From assembly GCF_008326305.1 (NCBI RefSeq), contig NZ_BIXY01000084.1:1-32940 (forward strand): a stretch of DNA of 32,940 nt, given 5' to 3'. The notes under the pieces were generated by a model. That model ran no database searches, was not told the DNA's origin, and was given only the letters and a program-made list of their open reading frames with translations. Positions 24,001 to 31,117 of the stretch are shown here, in pieces. The position numbers and the translations under genes were made by a program. The DNA is from Dictyobacter arantiisoli (lineage in GTDB: Bacteria; Chloroflexota; Ktedonobacteria; Ktedonobacterales; Ktedonobacteraceae). Position 1 is the first letter of the stretch. Every line of letters begins with the position of its first letter.

Positions 24001-24223
24001 TGCGCCGATAGGCTCGCCAGTACCACCCACCGCGCTGATTGCCAGCGCGTGCTTTGTGCGCGGTAAAGGTTCCCTCCTCGCAGGTAAACGTGAAAGTGGT
24101 CGCTGTTTCCAGCCAGGCGTACCAGGAAGGGGTATCGAGCAGCACGACCACGTTCTGCCCCTGCTGCTCGTATACCAAACAGCCGTTGCGAACTGCTCCG
24201 GCGGTTGATGAGACCTTCTCCAT
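21077..24223 (-). CDS. Large MalT-type LuxR-family regulator (LAL/STAND ATPase)
   Basis: A 1048-aa signal-transduction ATPase and transcription activator. Residues ~35-105 form an N-terminal domain with WYWRAYRRKRGRLSRCYLG then LTLAKLREAASRL, which recalls an integrase Arm/AP2-like DNA-binding fold. Walker A is SAPAGSGKTTLLAEWA (~172-187); Walker B is VLILDDVHAL (~259-268), followed by the arginine-rich winged-helix region. Residues ~450-950 are TPR-like helical repeats. The C-terminus is a LuxR helix-turn-helix: LSEREREVLQLVAEGLSNQQ, then SLHTVKLHVKHLLAKLGATN. The ATG at 24223 has GGAG upstream; the longer frame to 24316 would overlap the promoter. The inducer and regulon are unknown. The nearest genes are the ABC-2 exporter downstream and the divergent amidohydrolase operon. 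Confidence 0.9.
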   Translation of the reverse strand: MEKVSSTAGAVRNGCLVYEQQGQNVVVLLDTPSWYAWLETATTFTFTCEEGTFTAHKARAGNQRGGWYWRAYRRKRGRLSRCYLGVSPNLTLAKLREAASRLAADAEGRGSSHADESAPPLSHVPLSFEGLTSSVILQSTITPPRLPMQHVARPHLLALLEQGLRGPVTLVSAPAGSGKTTLLAEWAAMTTRPVVWLSCEEGENDPARFLSSLIAAFARVDARLGTIAQTDRPWHPCEHERILTRLLNDLERLLQHETVLILDDVHALMTEASQALLLFLLNHLPSRLHLLIGTRVDPPRLARLRARQQIAELRREALGFVPSEVEAFAQAMGLSLGSEAIRLLEERTEGWIAGIQLLMLVLRGHADAAEVLRATDVTPRFLLEYVCEEILLQQSPEMQRFLLQTSVLDRLTGPLCESVAEAGGGQQKLESLLQANLFVSALDATDTWYRYHPLFAEALRTQLQKQEPALVPELYRRVSRWYEQHGWAEDACEYAYRAGDLPHVARLLAELVPSLVEQGKLVRLGHWLDRLPQEIIAASVSLSLAWIWTQPLRTSQPHDPERVIERLTVLLKTHEKDDPETQADLQRELTLQQATQALARGDIPQALSRAAEMTRSLTGPETAWSRFTLWRQQVLLGAAYRVSGDLESSEQTLRQALPAGGTSPNFVVIASLDELYEELGRLRELGRLYEDLFRALAWHHHLPSLALALAHQRYGVLLYEWNRLQEAESEARQSLELVPHLDLARHSPWLTLLGLGVLARVALAQGHSERARQLLESEAFDVAQFPVPQASKDVLILLPVRLALRCGQLDPALQWASTCGFHADDPFTSSLGKGRYAGYVTLARVLIARGRGHSNALALSQAQILLDHLLEIAVGTGAHGWRIEIQMLRALALHAQGKTRQALVTLGPILAQAEPEGYLRLFADEGEMMADLLALIAPFTTASPDYLQRIQVAIAPVRAARPAVSDLPAPLPSPVEPLSEREREVLQLVAEGLSNQQIAQRLMLSLHTVKLHVKHLLAKLGATNRTQAVARARALHILTREDHMAPSQ

Positions 24224-24253
24224 GAGACGACACTCCGTGAGAAAAGTGACGGA

Positions 24254-24316
24254 TGTTAGGGATACTCCAAACAGTTCCCTAACACCAAGTATAGCAGGGT
24301 GGGGACGAAACCTCAA
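24254..24316 (-). promoter_or_regulatory. LuxR promoter with inverted repeat at the start site
   Basis: On the minus strand, TTGAGG (24316-24311), a 17-bp spacer and TATACT (24293-24288) give a good promoter. Immediately downstream, tgttaggga (24254-24262) and tccctaaca (24276-24284) form a 9-bp inverted repeat across the transcription start and leader. It could be an autoregulatory operator or a leader hairpin. Confidence 0.68.
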
Positions 24317-24567
24317 GGCTCACATAGAACAATAGAACAAAGTGTCATCACGTGCAAGTTGAACGAGGCATCGCCTCATTTGCTCGCTGGACACCTCCTC
24401 ATGTTCACTCTTCGTCTTTCGTGTTGCATTCTTGCTGCGTAGAAGAAAGCCAAAATACCGTGAGTCCCTGATCAATTGGGCGGGAGATAGTGATTCGGGC
24501 TTGCAATAGTCGGGTGATGAGTAGGTGAATTATATATAGTATGAAATGAAAGAATGTGTTTTATAAC

Positions 24568-24624
24568 CTGTTATTATGAGAAGAGGTGGTTTATAATCAT
24601 GACTAAGTTGATCAATTAACTTAG
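24568..24624 (+). promoter_or_regulatory. Promoter and palindrome of the amidohydrolase operon
   Basis: A perfect -10 (TATAAT, 24592-24597) with a poor -35 (around ctgttat, 24568-24574) is followed by ctaagtt ... aacttag (24603-24609, 24618-24624) at the expected start site. The weak -35 suggests activator dependence; the adjacent LuxR protein is a candidate. The remaining ~100 bp to the first gene and the 24317-24560 stretch hold no recognisable gene. Confidence 0.5.
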
Positions 24625-24740
24625 ATGACCTGTCGGCATTGTTTTTGCGTGGGCGGTAGAGGACATGGTTAAGAGCAAGCAGGATGTAAATAGAATGCAG
24701 ACAGGACAGAAGCAGGATGCAAAGGAGAAAGGGCGACACG

Positions 24741-25835
24741 ATGACGATACTTTCGACTGATGAGACACTTGCACAGGATAAACAGCGTCCGACTGATCCG
24801 ATTATTGATTTAGATGTCCATGAGACATTTACCTCCTGGAATGAATTGCTCCCCTATTTGAAGAATCCCTGGCGCAAGTTACTGGAACAGGGTGCCTGGA
24901 CGCCTCCAAGTTTTCCCTTTGCCTACTGGACCGGGCATGGTCTGAATCGCGCCGATTCTCATCCTGCCGATGGCACGCCCGCTGGCTCAAACTTTGAGCT
25001 CTTTCGCGAACAGGTGCTGGATCAGTATCCAATTGAGTATGCGGTGTTGACGGGACAGTTTATGCCCGGTGATCTGGAATCACAGTATGAGTTCGCGTCC
25101 GCGCTGGGTTCGGCCTATAATGATTGGGTGCTTGAACATTGGGTGGCACGCGATCCACGCATCAAGACGAGTATCCATGTGGCCCCACAAGATCCACAGG
25201 CGGCGGCCCGTGAAATTCATCGGCTAGGCGATCATCCTGGAGTAGTGCAGGTGATGCTCCCGATTGGGAACAGAGCCTATGGGGATCCCTTCTATCATCC
25301 CATCTTTGAGGCGGCACAACAACATAATCTGGTGATCGCAATGCATCATGCCGATCCACTGCGTAGCGCGCTTGGCAAGGGCCGCTACTATATCGAATGG
25401 CATGTCAATGTGCCGCAGGGCGCGATGTCGGAGGTCACCAGTCTGGTCATTAATGGGGTCTTCGACAAATTCCCGGCACTGCAATTTACGATTGTCGAGA
25501 GCGGCTGGAGCTGGCTCCCCCATCTGCTCTGGCGACTGGATCAGAATTATCGCTCACTCTACCATGAGATCCCCTGGGTCAAACAGCTCCCCTCAAAATA
25601 TATCCGCGAGCGCATCAAGTTCTCAACACAACCTACCGAGGATTTCAGTGCCGCGAACTGGCTCCGCCTGATCGAGATGCTGGAGACTGATCGTATGCTT
25701 GTCTTCTCAACCGATTATCCCCACTGGGACTTCGATGCGCCACAGGAGTCGATTCCCCGCGAGCTGCCGGATGAGTTGCGCCGCCGCATCTTTTATAAGA
25801 ATGCCCGCGAACTCTATGGCAAGAAGTTAGGATAA
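24741..25835 (+). CDS. Amidohydrolase_2-family metal-dependent hydrolase/decarboxylase
   Basis: A 364-aa TIM-barrel enzyme of the amidohydrolase-2 (ACMSD-like) group. The first metal motif is IIDLDVHETF (D-x-D-x-H variant). A central His lies in LVIAMHHADPL, and the C-terminal Asp in VFSTDYPHWDFDAP, the typical S-x-D-x-P-H-W-D. WSWLPHLLWRLD and the final RRIFYKNARELYG helix also fit. Members hydrolyse or decarboxylate small aromatic or carboxylic substrates; which applies here is unknown. The ATG at 24741 lies after AAAGGAGAAAGG; the ATG at 24717 would place that site inside the gene. It is the first gene of the Rieske-ABC importer operon, 17 bp before the Rieske gene. Confidence 0.88.
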   Translation: MTILSTDETLAQDKQRPTDPIIDLDVHETFTSWNELLPYLKNPWRKLLEQGAWTPPSFPFAYWTGHGLNRADSHPADGTPAGSNFELFREQVLDQYPIEYAVLTGQFMPGDLESQYEFASALGSAYNDWVLEHWVARDPRIKTSIHVAPQDPQAAAREIHRLGDHPGVVQVMLPIGNRAYGDPFYHPIFEAAQQHNLVIAMHHADPLRSALGKGRYYIEWHVNVPQGAMSEVTSLVINGVFDKFPALQFTIVESGWSWLPHLLWRLDQNYRSLYHEIPWVKQLPSKYIRERIKFSTQPTEDFSAANWLRLIEMLETDRMLVFSTDYPHWDFDAPQESIPRELPDELRRRIFYKNARELYGKKLG

Positions 25836-25852
25836 GCAAGATAGAGGAAACG

Positions 25853-26206
25853 ATGAAGTATTTGGTTGGCAATGTCGCGGAGGTCCCACGCGGCGAGAAA
25901 CGCTCCTATAAGATCAAGAATATCCCGATTGTCGTGATCCATAGCGCGCAGGATCAGTTTTATGCGCTCTATGAACGCTGTCCACATCAGGGGGTAAGCC
26001 TGGGAAACGGGACACTGGGAGGCACAACCTGCGCCACCGGTCCTGGCGCGGCCTTTGATTATACACGCGAGGGCGAGATTCTGCGCTGCCCCTGGCATGG
26101 CTTTAGTTTTGATGTCACGAACGGTGCCTGTGTGAACGCAGAATCGTTGCGCGTCCGCACCTATCCACTCACCATCGATAACAGTCAAATTTTTCTCGAT
26201 CTGTAG
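25853..26206 (+). CDS. Rieske [2Fe-2S] ferredoxin-like protein
   Basis: A 117-aa soluble Rieske protein. Cluster ligands are C-x-H in ERCPHQGVSLGNG and C-x-x-H in LRCPWHGFSFDVTNG, about 50 residues apart. An unusual insert between them (GGTTCATGPGAAFDYTREGE) has an extra Cys. The domain is stand-alone, with no oxygenase alpha-subunit catalytic part, so it should act as an electron-transfer partner. It follows the amidohydrolase by 17 bp with a good AGAGGAAACG ribosome site. No matching oxygenase or reductase is in the window; a partner elsewhere, or a role with the amidohydrolase, must be assumed. Confidence 0.9.
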   Translation: MKYLVGNVAEVPRGEKRSYKIKNIPIVVIHSAQDQFYALYERCPHQGVSLGNGTLGGTTCATGPGAAFDYTREGEILRCPWHGFSFDVTNGACVNAESLRVRTYPLTIDNSQIFLDL

Positions 26207-26462
26207 GGAGCTTACAACAGTGATGAAAAATGTGTAAAAATGTGTACACCCCCTACGGCTTCTACATATATTGACGCATTTCGATTGAAATAGGGGCAAT
26301 CCAATGTTACAATACACCAATAGAACAAAAGAACTATTTCATGGCGAAGCATCAAGAAGCACACGAGGAGAACGCAAACAAGCGCTCAAACAGGAAGCGG
26401 CTCTGTTTCCTTCGCAACGCCTTGAACTGTTCCTCAGCATCAACGCTCATGAGAGGAGGGGG

Positions 26463-27576
26463 ACCATGTTACTGACCACGAAGATCAAGCTGAAGCTCTC
26501 TGAGCAAGATGCAATGACGCTCGAATTCATGCAGTCAAAGTGCAGAGCGCTTTACAATTGGCAGGTGATGCAACTCCGAGGGGGAGCAACATGGAACCTC
26601 TATGAGGCGAAAAAGAGCCTGCACGCCAGTAAAATCTATGATCCAGAACTCAAACACGTGTATGGCAAACTGCTGCAGGAAGTCTTCTTCCGGCTGGATA
26701 AAGCCATGACAGCTTTTTTCCAACGCGTCAAGGCAGGGGAGACTGCCGGGTTCCCTCGTGTGCGTCCACGGCATTGCTTCTTTACCCTGTGTTATCCTGC
26801 CAGTTACCTCAAGATCGAAGGGAACACGGTGATCTTGCCAACGGGTGGAAAAGGGAAAAAGAACAAGCGCTACCCCAATGTCCGAGCTCATTTGACAGAA
26901 ACGCCCCCCCAGGCATTTAAAGAAGTGGCTATTAGTCGGGATGGCAGGGGCGACTATTATGCATCGTTTGTCGCAGAACGGCACGAGGAGGCCCAGCAGA
27001 AGGGACACGTGGTGGCCTTTGATCTCGGCATAAAAACCTTGGCAACGGGTATCAATGAGCAGGGGCGCATGTACCATGTGGGAGGATTTAAAGGATAGCC
27101 TGCATAAGGCATCCCATCTTATCGCCCACAAAACGGTTGAAAGAACTATTGTGGTTGGAGACCTCTCCCAGAGACAAATGGTCATGAAGCAGCATCGAGA
27201 GCGCAACAAGAAGCTCAATCGCATGGTATTCAACGATTGGGGTGTATCCCTCTTTCTCCAGATGCTGACTTACAAGTGCCAACGCTACGGGAAAGAGTTA
27301 CAGATAGAAGATGAACGTGACACCAGCAAGATGTGTAGTAACTGTAAGCATCTCCAGAAGATGCCCTTGTGGAAACGCACCTACTGTTGTCACAAATGTG
27401 GACTCGTCATGGACCGTGATGAAAATAGCGCGGTAAACATTTTGACGAGGTTCCTTGCGCGGCTAGCGCCACACACTCCTCCTGAGGAGTGCGGTGTACT
27501 GCGAGACGATCAAAACAGTGCAGAAGTCACGGTGACTTCCTGTCCGATGGTCGCGCAGCAACTAAGTATGTTTTAA
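26463..27576 (+). pseudogene. tnpB: tnpB (IS605 OrfB-type RNA-guided nuclease), internally deleted
   Basis: The N-terminal part (MLLTTKIKLKLSEQDAMTLE through a RuvC-I block VVAFDLGIKTLATG) is in one frame and stops at 27098 after HVGGFKG. The C-terminal part resumes in another frame with LHKASHLIAHKTVERTIVVG. It continues into a zinc ribbon (CSNC ... CHKC) and RuvC-III (MDRDENSAVNIL). The segment expected between the halves, about 50 residues of basic helix, is absent, so a deletion with frame change broke the gene. RuvC-I and RuvC-III Asp are intact. The RuvC-II position is Gly (IVVGDLSQRQM, codon 27157-27159), with glutamates 50 and 52 residues later as possible substitutes. GAGAGGAGGGGG precedes the ATG at 26463. 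It is inserted inside the Rieske-ABC importer operon. Confidence 0.82.
27474..27539 (+). ncRNA. Possible omega-RNA scaffold at the tnpB 3' end
   Basis: Two perfect hairpins lie inside the last part of tnpB: cactcctc/gaggagtg (27474-27491) and gaagtca/tgacttc (27523-27539). Known TnpB guide RNAs overlap the gene's 3' end and run into the right end of the element. Position and hairpins fit that, but this is inference and the RNA boundaries are unknown. Confidence 0.35.
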
Positions 27577-27600
27577 CACATTTTAGAAAGCAGGCAAGGC

Positions 27601-28509
27601 ATGAAGCTGGAAGATCAACCCGATAGCGCTACAGAATTAGTATCTTTGAAAGATGTTTCGCAAGATGTCGCGCACAGCATACAAAAGCAGCAGATACTTG
27701 TTTCACAAAGCAAGTTCAGATGGGACGGGCAAAGAGGCCTGCAAGGAGTTCTGTTGCGCTTCATTCCCCTGATCACGCTACTGGTGGCGCTGCTGCTCTG
27801 GCAACTGGTGACAGCCCTGAATCTCGTTTCACCGATTGCGCTCCCCGCGCCGGTCGCCGTCTGGCAATCCCTGATCGGTCTGCTGACGGGTGGCTTCGCC
27901 GGTCAAACGCTCTTCGCCGACATCTGGATCAGCTTCCTGCGCATTCTGGCTGGCTTTGTTGCAGCCGTGATCATCGGCATCCCGGTGGGCATCTTAATGG
28001 CTCGGAATGTCATCATCTTCCGCATCATCGATCCATTCTTACAATTTATCCGGCCCGTGCCGCCGCTGGCCTATATTCCGCTCCTGGTCCTCTGGTTTGG
28101 CATCAACGAACTGCCCAAGATCATCCTGATCATGATCGGCACACTACCGATCATCCTGATCAGTACTGTTTCGGGCGTGCGCAGTACCCCGGTACAGCGC
28201 ATCCGTGTCGCGCAATGCCTGGGCGCGACGCCGCTCCAACTCTTCTGGCATACCATCCTGCCATCCGCGCTACCGGAAATCTTCACCGGCATGCGCATTG
28301 GCATCGGCATCGCCTGGAGTTGTCTGGTGGCAGCCGAGTTTATCGCCGCCTCAGCCGGGCTGGGCTTCCTGGTCCAATACGCGGGACAGCAATTACAGGC
28401 TGACATCATTTTTGTCGGTATTATCGCTATTGGATTACTAGGTTATGCGATGGAACTCCTGATACGTGGTCTGGAAAGACTCGTTGTGCCCTGGAAAGGA
28501 CACGTCTAA
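27601..28509 (+). CDS. ABC importer permease, SsuC/TauC/NrtB type
   Basis: A 302-aa permease with about six membrane helices after a ~45-residue soluble N-terminus. It starts LLVALLLWQLVTALNLVSPI and PAPVAVWQSLIGLL, the usual opening of sulfonate/nitrate/taurine permeases. The EAA-like cytoplasmic loop reads VAQCLGATPLQLFWHTILPS-ALPEIFTGMRIGIG. It works with the binding protein (next gene, 51-bp gap) and the ATPase (29945). Its distance from the Rieske gene is due to the tnpB insertion. An AGGCAAGGC tract precedes the ATG. The substrate class (sulfonate, nitrate, pyrimidine precursor, aromatic acid) cannot be fixed. Confidence 0.92.
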   Translation: MKLEDQPDSATELVSLKDVSQDVAHSIQKQQILVSQSKFRWDGQRGLQGVLLRFIPLITLLVALLLWQLVTALNLVSPIALPAPVAVWQSLIGLLTGGFAGQTLFADIWISFLRILAGFVAAVIIGIPVGILMARNVIIFRIIDPFLQFIRPVPPLAYIPLLVLWFGINELPKIILIMIGTLPIILISTVSGVRSTPVQRIRVAQCLGATPLQLFWHTILPSALPEIFTGMRIGIGIAWSCLVAAEFIAASAGLGFLVQYAGQQLQADIIFVGIIAIGLLGYAMELLIRGLERLVVPWKGHV

Positions 28510-28560
28510 GCATTCATCTATTTATTTATCGAACAGCTAGTTCAAGAGATGAGAGAAATT

Positions 28561-29634
28561 ATGAGATTCACATCGATCCCTACGACACAGCGGAGACGCC
28601 TCAATCTGGCAACGATCACGCTGCTAGTGCTCAGTCTGCTATTGGCGGCCTGTGGAGGAGCAAACGCCAGCAGTGGCTCCAACGCAGGCTCGAAGCCCAC
28701 GGTCGTAATCGGCTATATGGATGATGGCGCGGAGCCTGAGCTGATCGCTATCGCGCAAAAGCTCTTTGAAAAAGACATGCATGCCAATGTGCAGATCAAA
28801 TATTTCGACTCTGGTCCCGCCTCGCTGGGCGCGATCGCCTCGGGTTCGCTGCAATTCATGACCGGCATCGGGAATCCGCCCGTCGTGTCCGCGATCACCA
28901 AAGGCATACCTTTACAGGCCATCTGGGTACAGGAACTCTACAATCAGGACGAGGGATTGGTTGCCAACAAGAGCGCGGGCATTAGCTCGATCAAGGATCT
29001 CAAGGGGAAATCGGTAGCCCTGGTCCTGGGTTCGACCTCCGAATATGCCCTGAATGCCACGCTGAACAAGGCCGGGGTAGATCCCAAGAGCGTTCATAAG
29101 CTGAATATGGCTCCGCCCGCTATGCGCACCGCATGGCTCAATCATTCGATTGATGCCGCCTATGTCTGGGACCCCGTGCTGGATGCCTTGCATCAGAATA
29201 ATGGCACCTTGCTGGGCACTGATCTGGATGTCAAGCAGGAGGCGCCGGTGTATAACCTCTCGGTGGTCAATTCCTCCTGGGCAAAGGACAATGCAGCACT
29301 TGTCAAAGGCTTCATCCAGGCGCAGAGCGAGGCCGTGACCTATTATCAACAGCATAGCGAGGATGCCCTGAAAATCATGGCGAAGCAGGATAGTATTTCC
29401 GTGGATGTGGCACGCACTGAGATGACCGGCTTCCAGGTCTTCAGCGCCCAGGATCAATCGAGCGCCGATGGATTGGGACAAAGCAATGCGACCGCGCAAA
29501 GCCTGGTCGCGAAATCCTTCGTTGCCTCAGCCGCCTTTATGAAAAGTATTGGCACCCTGGCCAGCGCGCCCACCGACTTCAGTCAGAATGTCAATCCAGG
29601 CTATGTCAACGACTATCTGAAAGCCAGCAAATAA
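28561..29634 (+). CDS. ABC importer substrate-binding lipoprotein, SsuA/NrtA/NMT1 type
   Basis: A 357-aa lipoprotein. The signal peptide ends LLVLSLLLAACGG, with the lipidated cysteine at residue 31 of the chosen start. The mature domain has VVIGYMDDGAEPELIAIAQK, ISSIKDLKGKSVALVLGSTS, TRANSFER-type core HSIDAAYVWDPVLDALHQNN and NPGYVNDYLKASK, matching the SsuA/TauA/NMT1-like periplasmic-binding group. The D-A-A-Y-V-W-D-P segment is typical of the family. I chose the ATG at 28561 (GAGAGAAATT upstream); an ATG at 28549 is also possible. It should deliver the substrate to the 27601 permease. Confidence 0.9.
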   Translation: MRFTSIPTTQRRRLNLATITLLVLSLLLAACGGANASSGSNAGSKPTVVIGYMDDGAEPELIAIAQKLFEKDMHANVQIKYFDSGPASLGAIASGSLQFMTGIGNPPVVSAITKGIPLQAIWVQELYNQDEGLVANKSAGISSIKDLKGKSVALVLGSTSEYALNATLNKAGVDPKSVHKLNMAPPAMRTAWLNHSIDAAYVWDPVLDALHQNNGTLLGTDLDVKQEAPVYNLSVVNSSWAKDNAALVKGFIQAQSEAVTYYQQHSEDALKIMAKQDSISVDVARTEMTGFQVFSAQDQSSADGLGQSNATAQSLVAKSFVASAAFMKSIGTLASAPTDFSQNVNPGYVNDYLKASK

Positions 29635-29696
29635 TCACGAGCTAGCTCGCTGAGATAACGAAGACCAGGAACACGGGGCACCGCATGAAGATGGTA

Positions 29697-29724
29697 CTCC
29701 CGTGGCTCATACGCAGCACGGGAG
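29697..29724 (+). terminator. Hairpin after the binding-protein gene
   Basis: ctcccgtg (29697-29704) and cacgggag (29717-29724) form an 8-bp stem with a 12-nt loop, 63 bp past the stop. No T-tract is present, so it is more likely an RNA-processing or stability hairpin that lowers ATPase expression than a strict terminator. Confidence 0.45.
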
Positions 29725-29739
29725 CACTACTCTCTCAAG

Positions 29740-29897
29740 CTTCATTTGAAGGGCAGGAGTGCAGGGGGATGCAATCCCATAGGTGCGAACAGAAGCGGGA
29801 TTGTTAAGGGTTGCACCCTTAACCTGGGGTTCGGGGCTGTACCCCGGTCTCTTCCCCCCCCCACCTGCCCGCGTAGCGGGCAACCCATCAAATGAAG
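29740..29897 (+). repeat. Multi-hairpin cassette inserted between binding protein and ATPase genes
   Basis: Ends cttcatttga (29740-29749) and tcaaatgaag (29888-29897) are 10-bp inverted repeats. Between them lie consecutive hairpins: caatccc/gggattg (29772-29778, 29797-29803), ttaagggt-tgc-acccttaa (29804-29822), ggggt/acccc (29826-29830, 29841-29845), and tgcccgc-gta-gcgggca (29866-29882). There is no coding frame. The build suggests a MITE-like element or a structured RNA. It fills most of the 310-bp gap between two genes of one operon. Confidence 0.65.
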
Positions 29898-29944
29898 GAT
29901 GACAGAGTAGTACCGACGGTCGCGCAAAGAGAGAGGTGATAGAG

Positions 29945-30730
29945 ATGATTAGTATCGAAAAGATTACGAAGACATATCCCGGTCGCCGGGCAGGCGAGCC
30001 CACGATTGCACTGCAAGATGTTTCGCTGGAGATCCAAAAGCAGGAATTTGTGGTTGCGGTCGGCCCCAGTGGCTGCGGCAAAACCACCCTCCTGAATCTA
30101 CTGGCTGGCTTTGAAGAGCCGAGCCAGGGCAGTATCCACTTCGATGGACGTGTGTTGCGGGGTCCAGGCGCGGAACGTGTGGTCGTCTTCCAGCAACCCA
30201 CCCTCTATCCCTGGCTCGCGGTCCGCGACAATATCGCGCTGGGACTCAAGCTCAAAAAGCTCCGCCCTATTGATTGGGAGCGCGTCGACTACTTCATTGA
30301 GATGATGGGCCTGCAAGGCTTTGCGAAGCACAGTCCCTATCAGCTCTCAGGTGGCATGCAACAACGCGTCGCCATCGCCCGTGCCCTGATCGTCGAGCCC
30401 GCGGTGCTCCTCATGGACGAACCCTTTGGCGCGCTTGACGCCCAGACCCGCAACGACATGCAAGAATTCCTGCTCAACCTCTGGGAACGCATCAAAGCCA
30501 CTATCTTCTTCATCACCCATGACGTCGAAGAGGCTATTCTGCTTGCCGACCGTGTCGTTGTCATGACCGCGCATCCTGGTCGCATCGCCTCCGAAATAAC
30601 TGTCACCCTGCCGCGCCCGCGCACCTGGAACATGATCCTCAGCGAAGAATTCCTCGATCTCAAACGCCAGGTCCTCGAAATCCTGCGCCCCGACCTCACC
30701 CCACTCACCAGCATCACGCAAAACGGATAA
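29945..30730 (+). CDS. ABC importer ATPase, SsuB/TauB/NrtD type
   Basis: A 261-aa ATPase. Walker A is VGPSGCGKTTLLNLLAGFEE; the Q-loop is VVFQQPTLYPWLAVRDNIAL; the signature is YQLSGGMQQRVAIARALIVE; Walker B is VLLMDEPFGALDAQTR; the switch is FFITHDVEEAILLADRVVVM. All are intact and the pattern is that of sulfonate/nitrate/taurine importers. The GTG at 29936 is possible, but the ATG at 29945 has GAGAGG at proper spacing and is preferred. It completes the importer with the 27601 permease and 28561 binding protein. A repeat copy begins 34 bp after its stop. Confidence 0.94.
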   Translation: MISIEKITKTYPGRRAGEPTIALQDVSLEIQKQEFVVAVGPSGCGKTTLLNLLAGFEEPSQGSIHFDGRVLRGPGAERVVVFQQPTLYPWLAVRDNIALGLKLKKLRPIDWERVDYFIEMMGLQGFAKHSPYQLSGGMQQRVAIARALIVEPAVLLMDEPFGALDAQTRNDMQEFLLNLWERIKATIFFITHDVEEAILLADRVVVMTAHPGRIASEITVTLPRPRTWNMILSEEFLDLKRQVLEILRPDLTPLTSITQNG

Positions 30731-30764
30731 TAAGCAACAATAATAGAGCAGAGCGTCGGGCCAC

Positions 30765-31117
30765 GATGTAGGTGCGTGCCGAGGTCGCAACCGAGGTGCG
30801 CTTTCCCGTTCATCGTACCATCCCCTCGGTCGAGACATGGAGTTGAGCATTAGGGGGATGCTGGTCGGTATAATCCCCATAAAGAAGCCCGAACCCTTGC
30901 GGTCGGGTCTTCTGGCTCGTACCGCAATCTCGCCCATAGGCCATCCGTACCCCAACATCCGTGCCGGGGACATGGGAGATACGTTGGGGCGGGGTGGTCG
31001 TACGTGAACGAAGCTTCACCGTGAAGGTGCGGCCTTCTCTCGGTGGGGCGGTGGCGAGATGTCGGTACGAGGAACAGGAAAGCGCACCTCGGCTGCGGCC
31101 TTGGCACGCACCTACAT
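30765..31117. mobile_element. Non-coding element with ~54-bp terminal inverted repeats (copy A)
   Basis: The left end (30765-30819) and right end (31064-31117) are inverted copies, agreeing at about 49 of 54 positions by eye. The core of the repeat is agcgcacctcggctgcggcc followed by ttggcacgcacctacat. The 353-bp unit has no convincing gene. The left end, with its 16-bp flank (30749-30806), is repeated at 32655-32712 with two mismatches. The right 41 bp recur at 10231-10271. It has the form of a MITE: small, terminal repeats, no transposase. I did not see a clear target-site duplication. Confidence 0.75.

Noticed and set aside
26304-26462. In-frame 53-codon extension upstream of tnpB
   Set aside because: The GAGAGGAGGGGG site directly before 26463 and the TnpB-like MLLTTKIKLKL start mark the true beginning.
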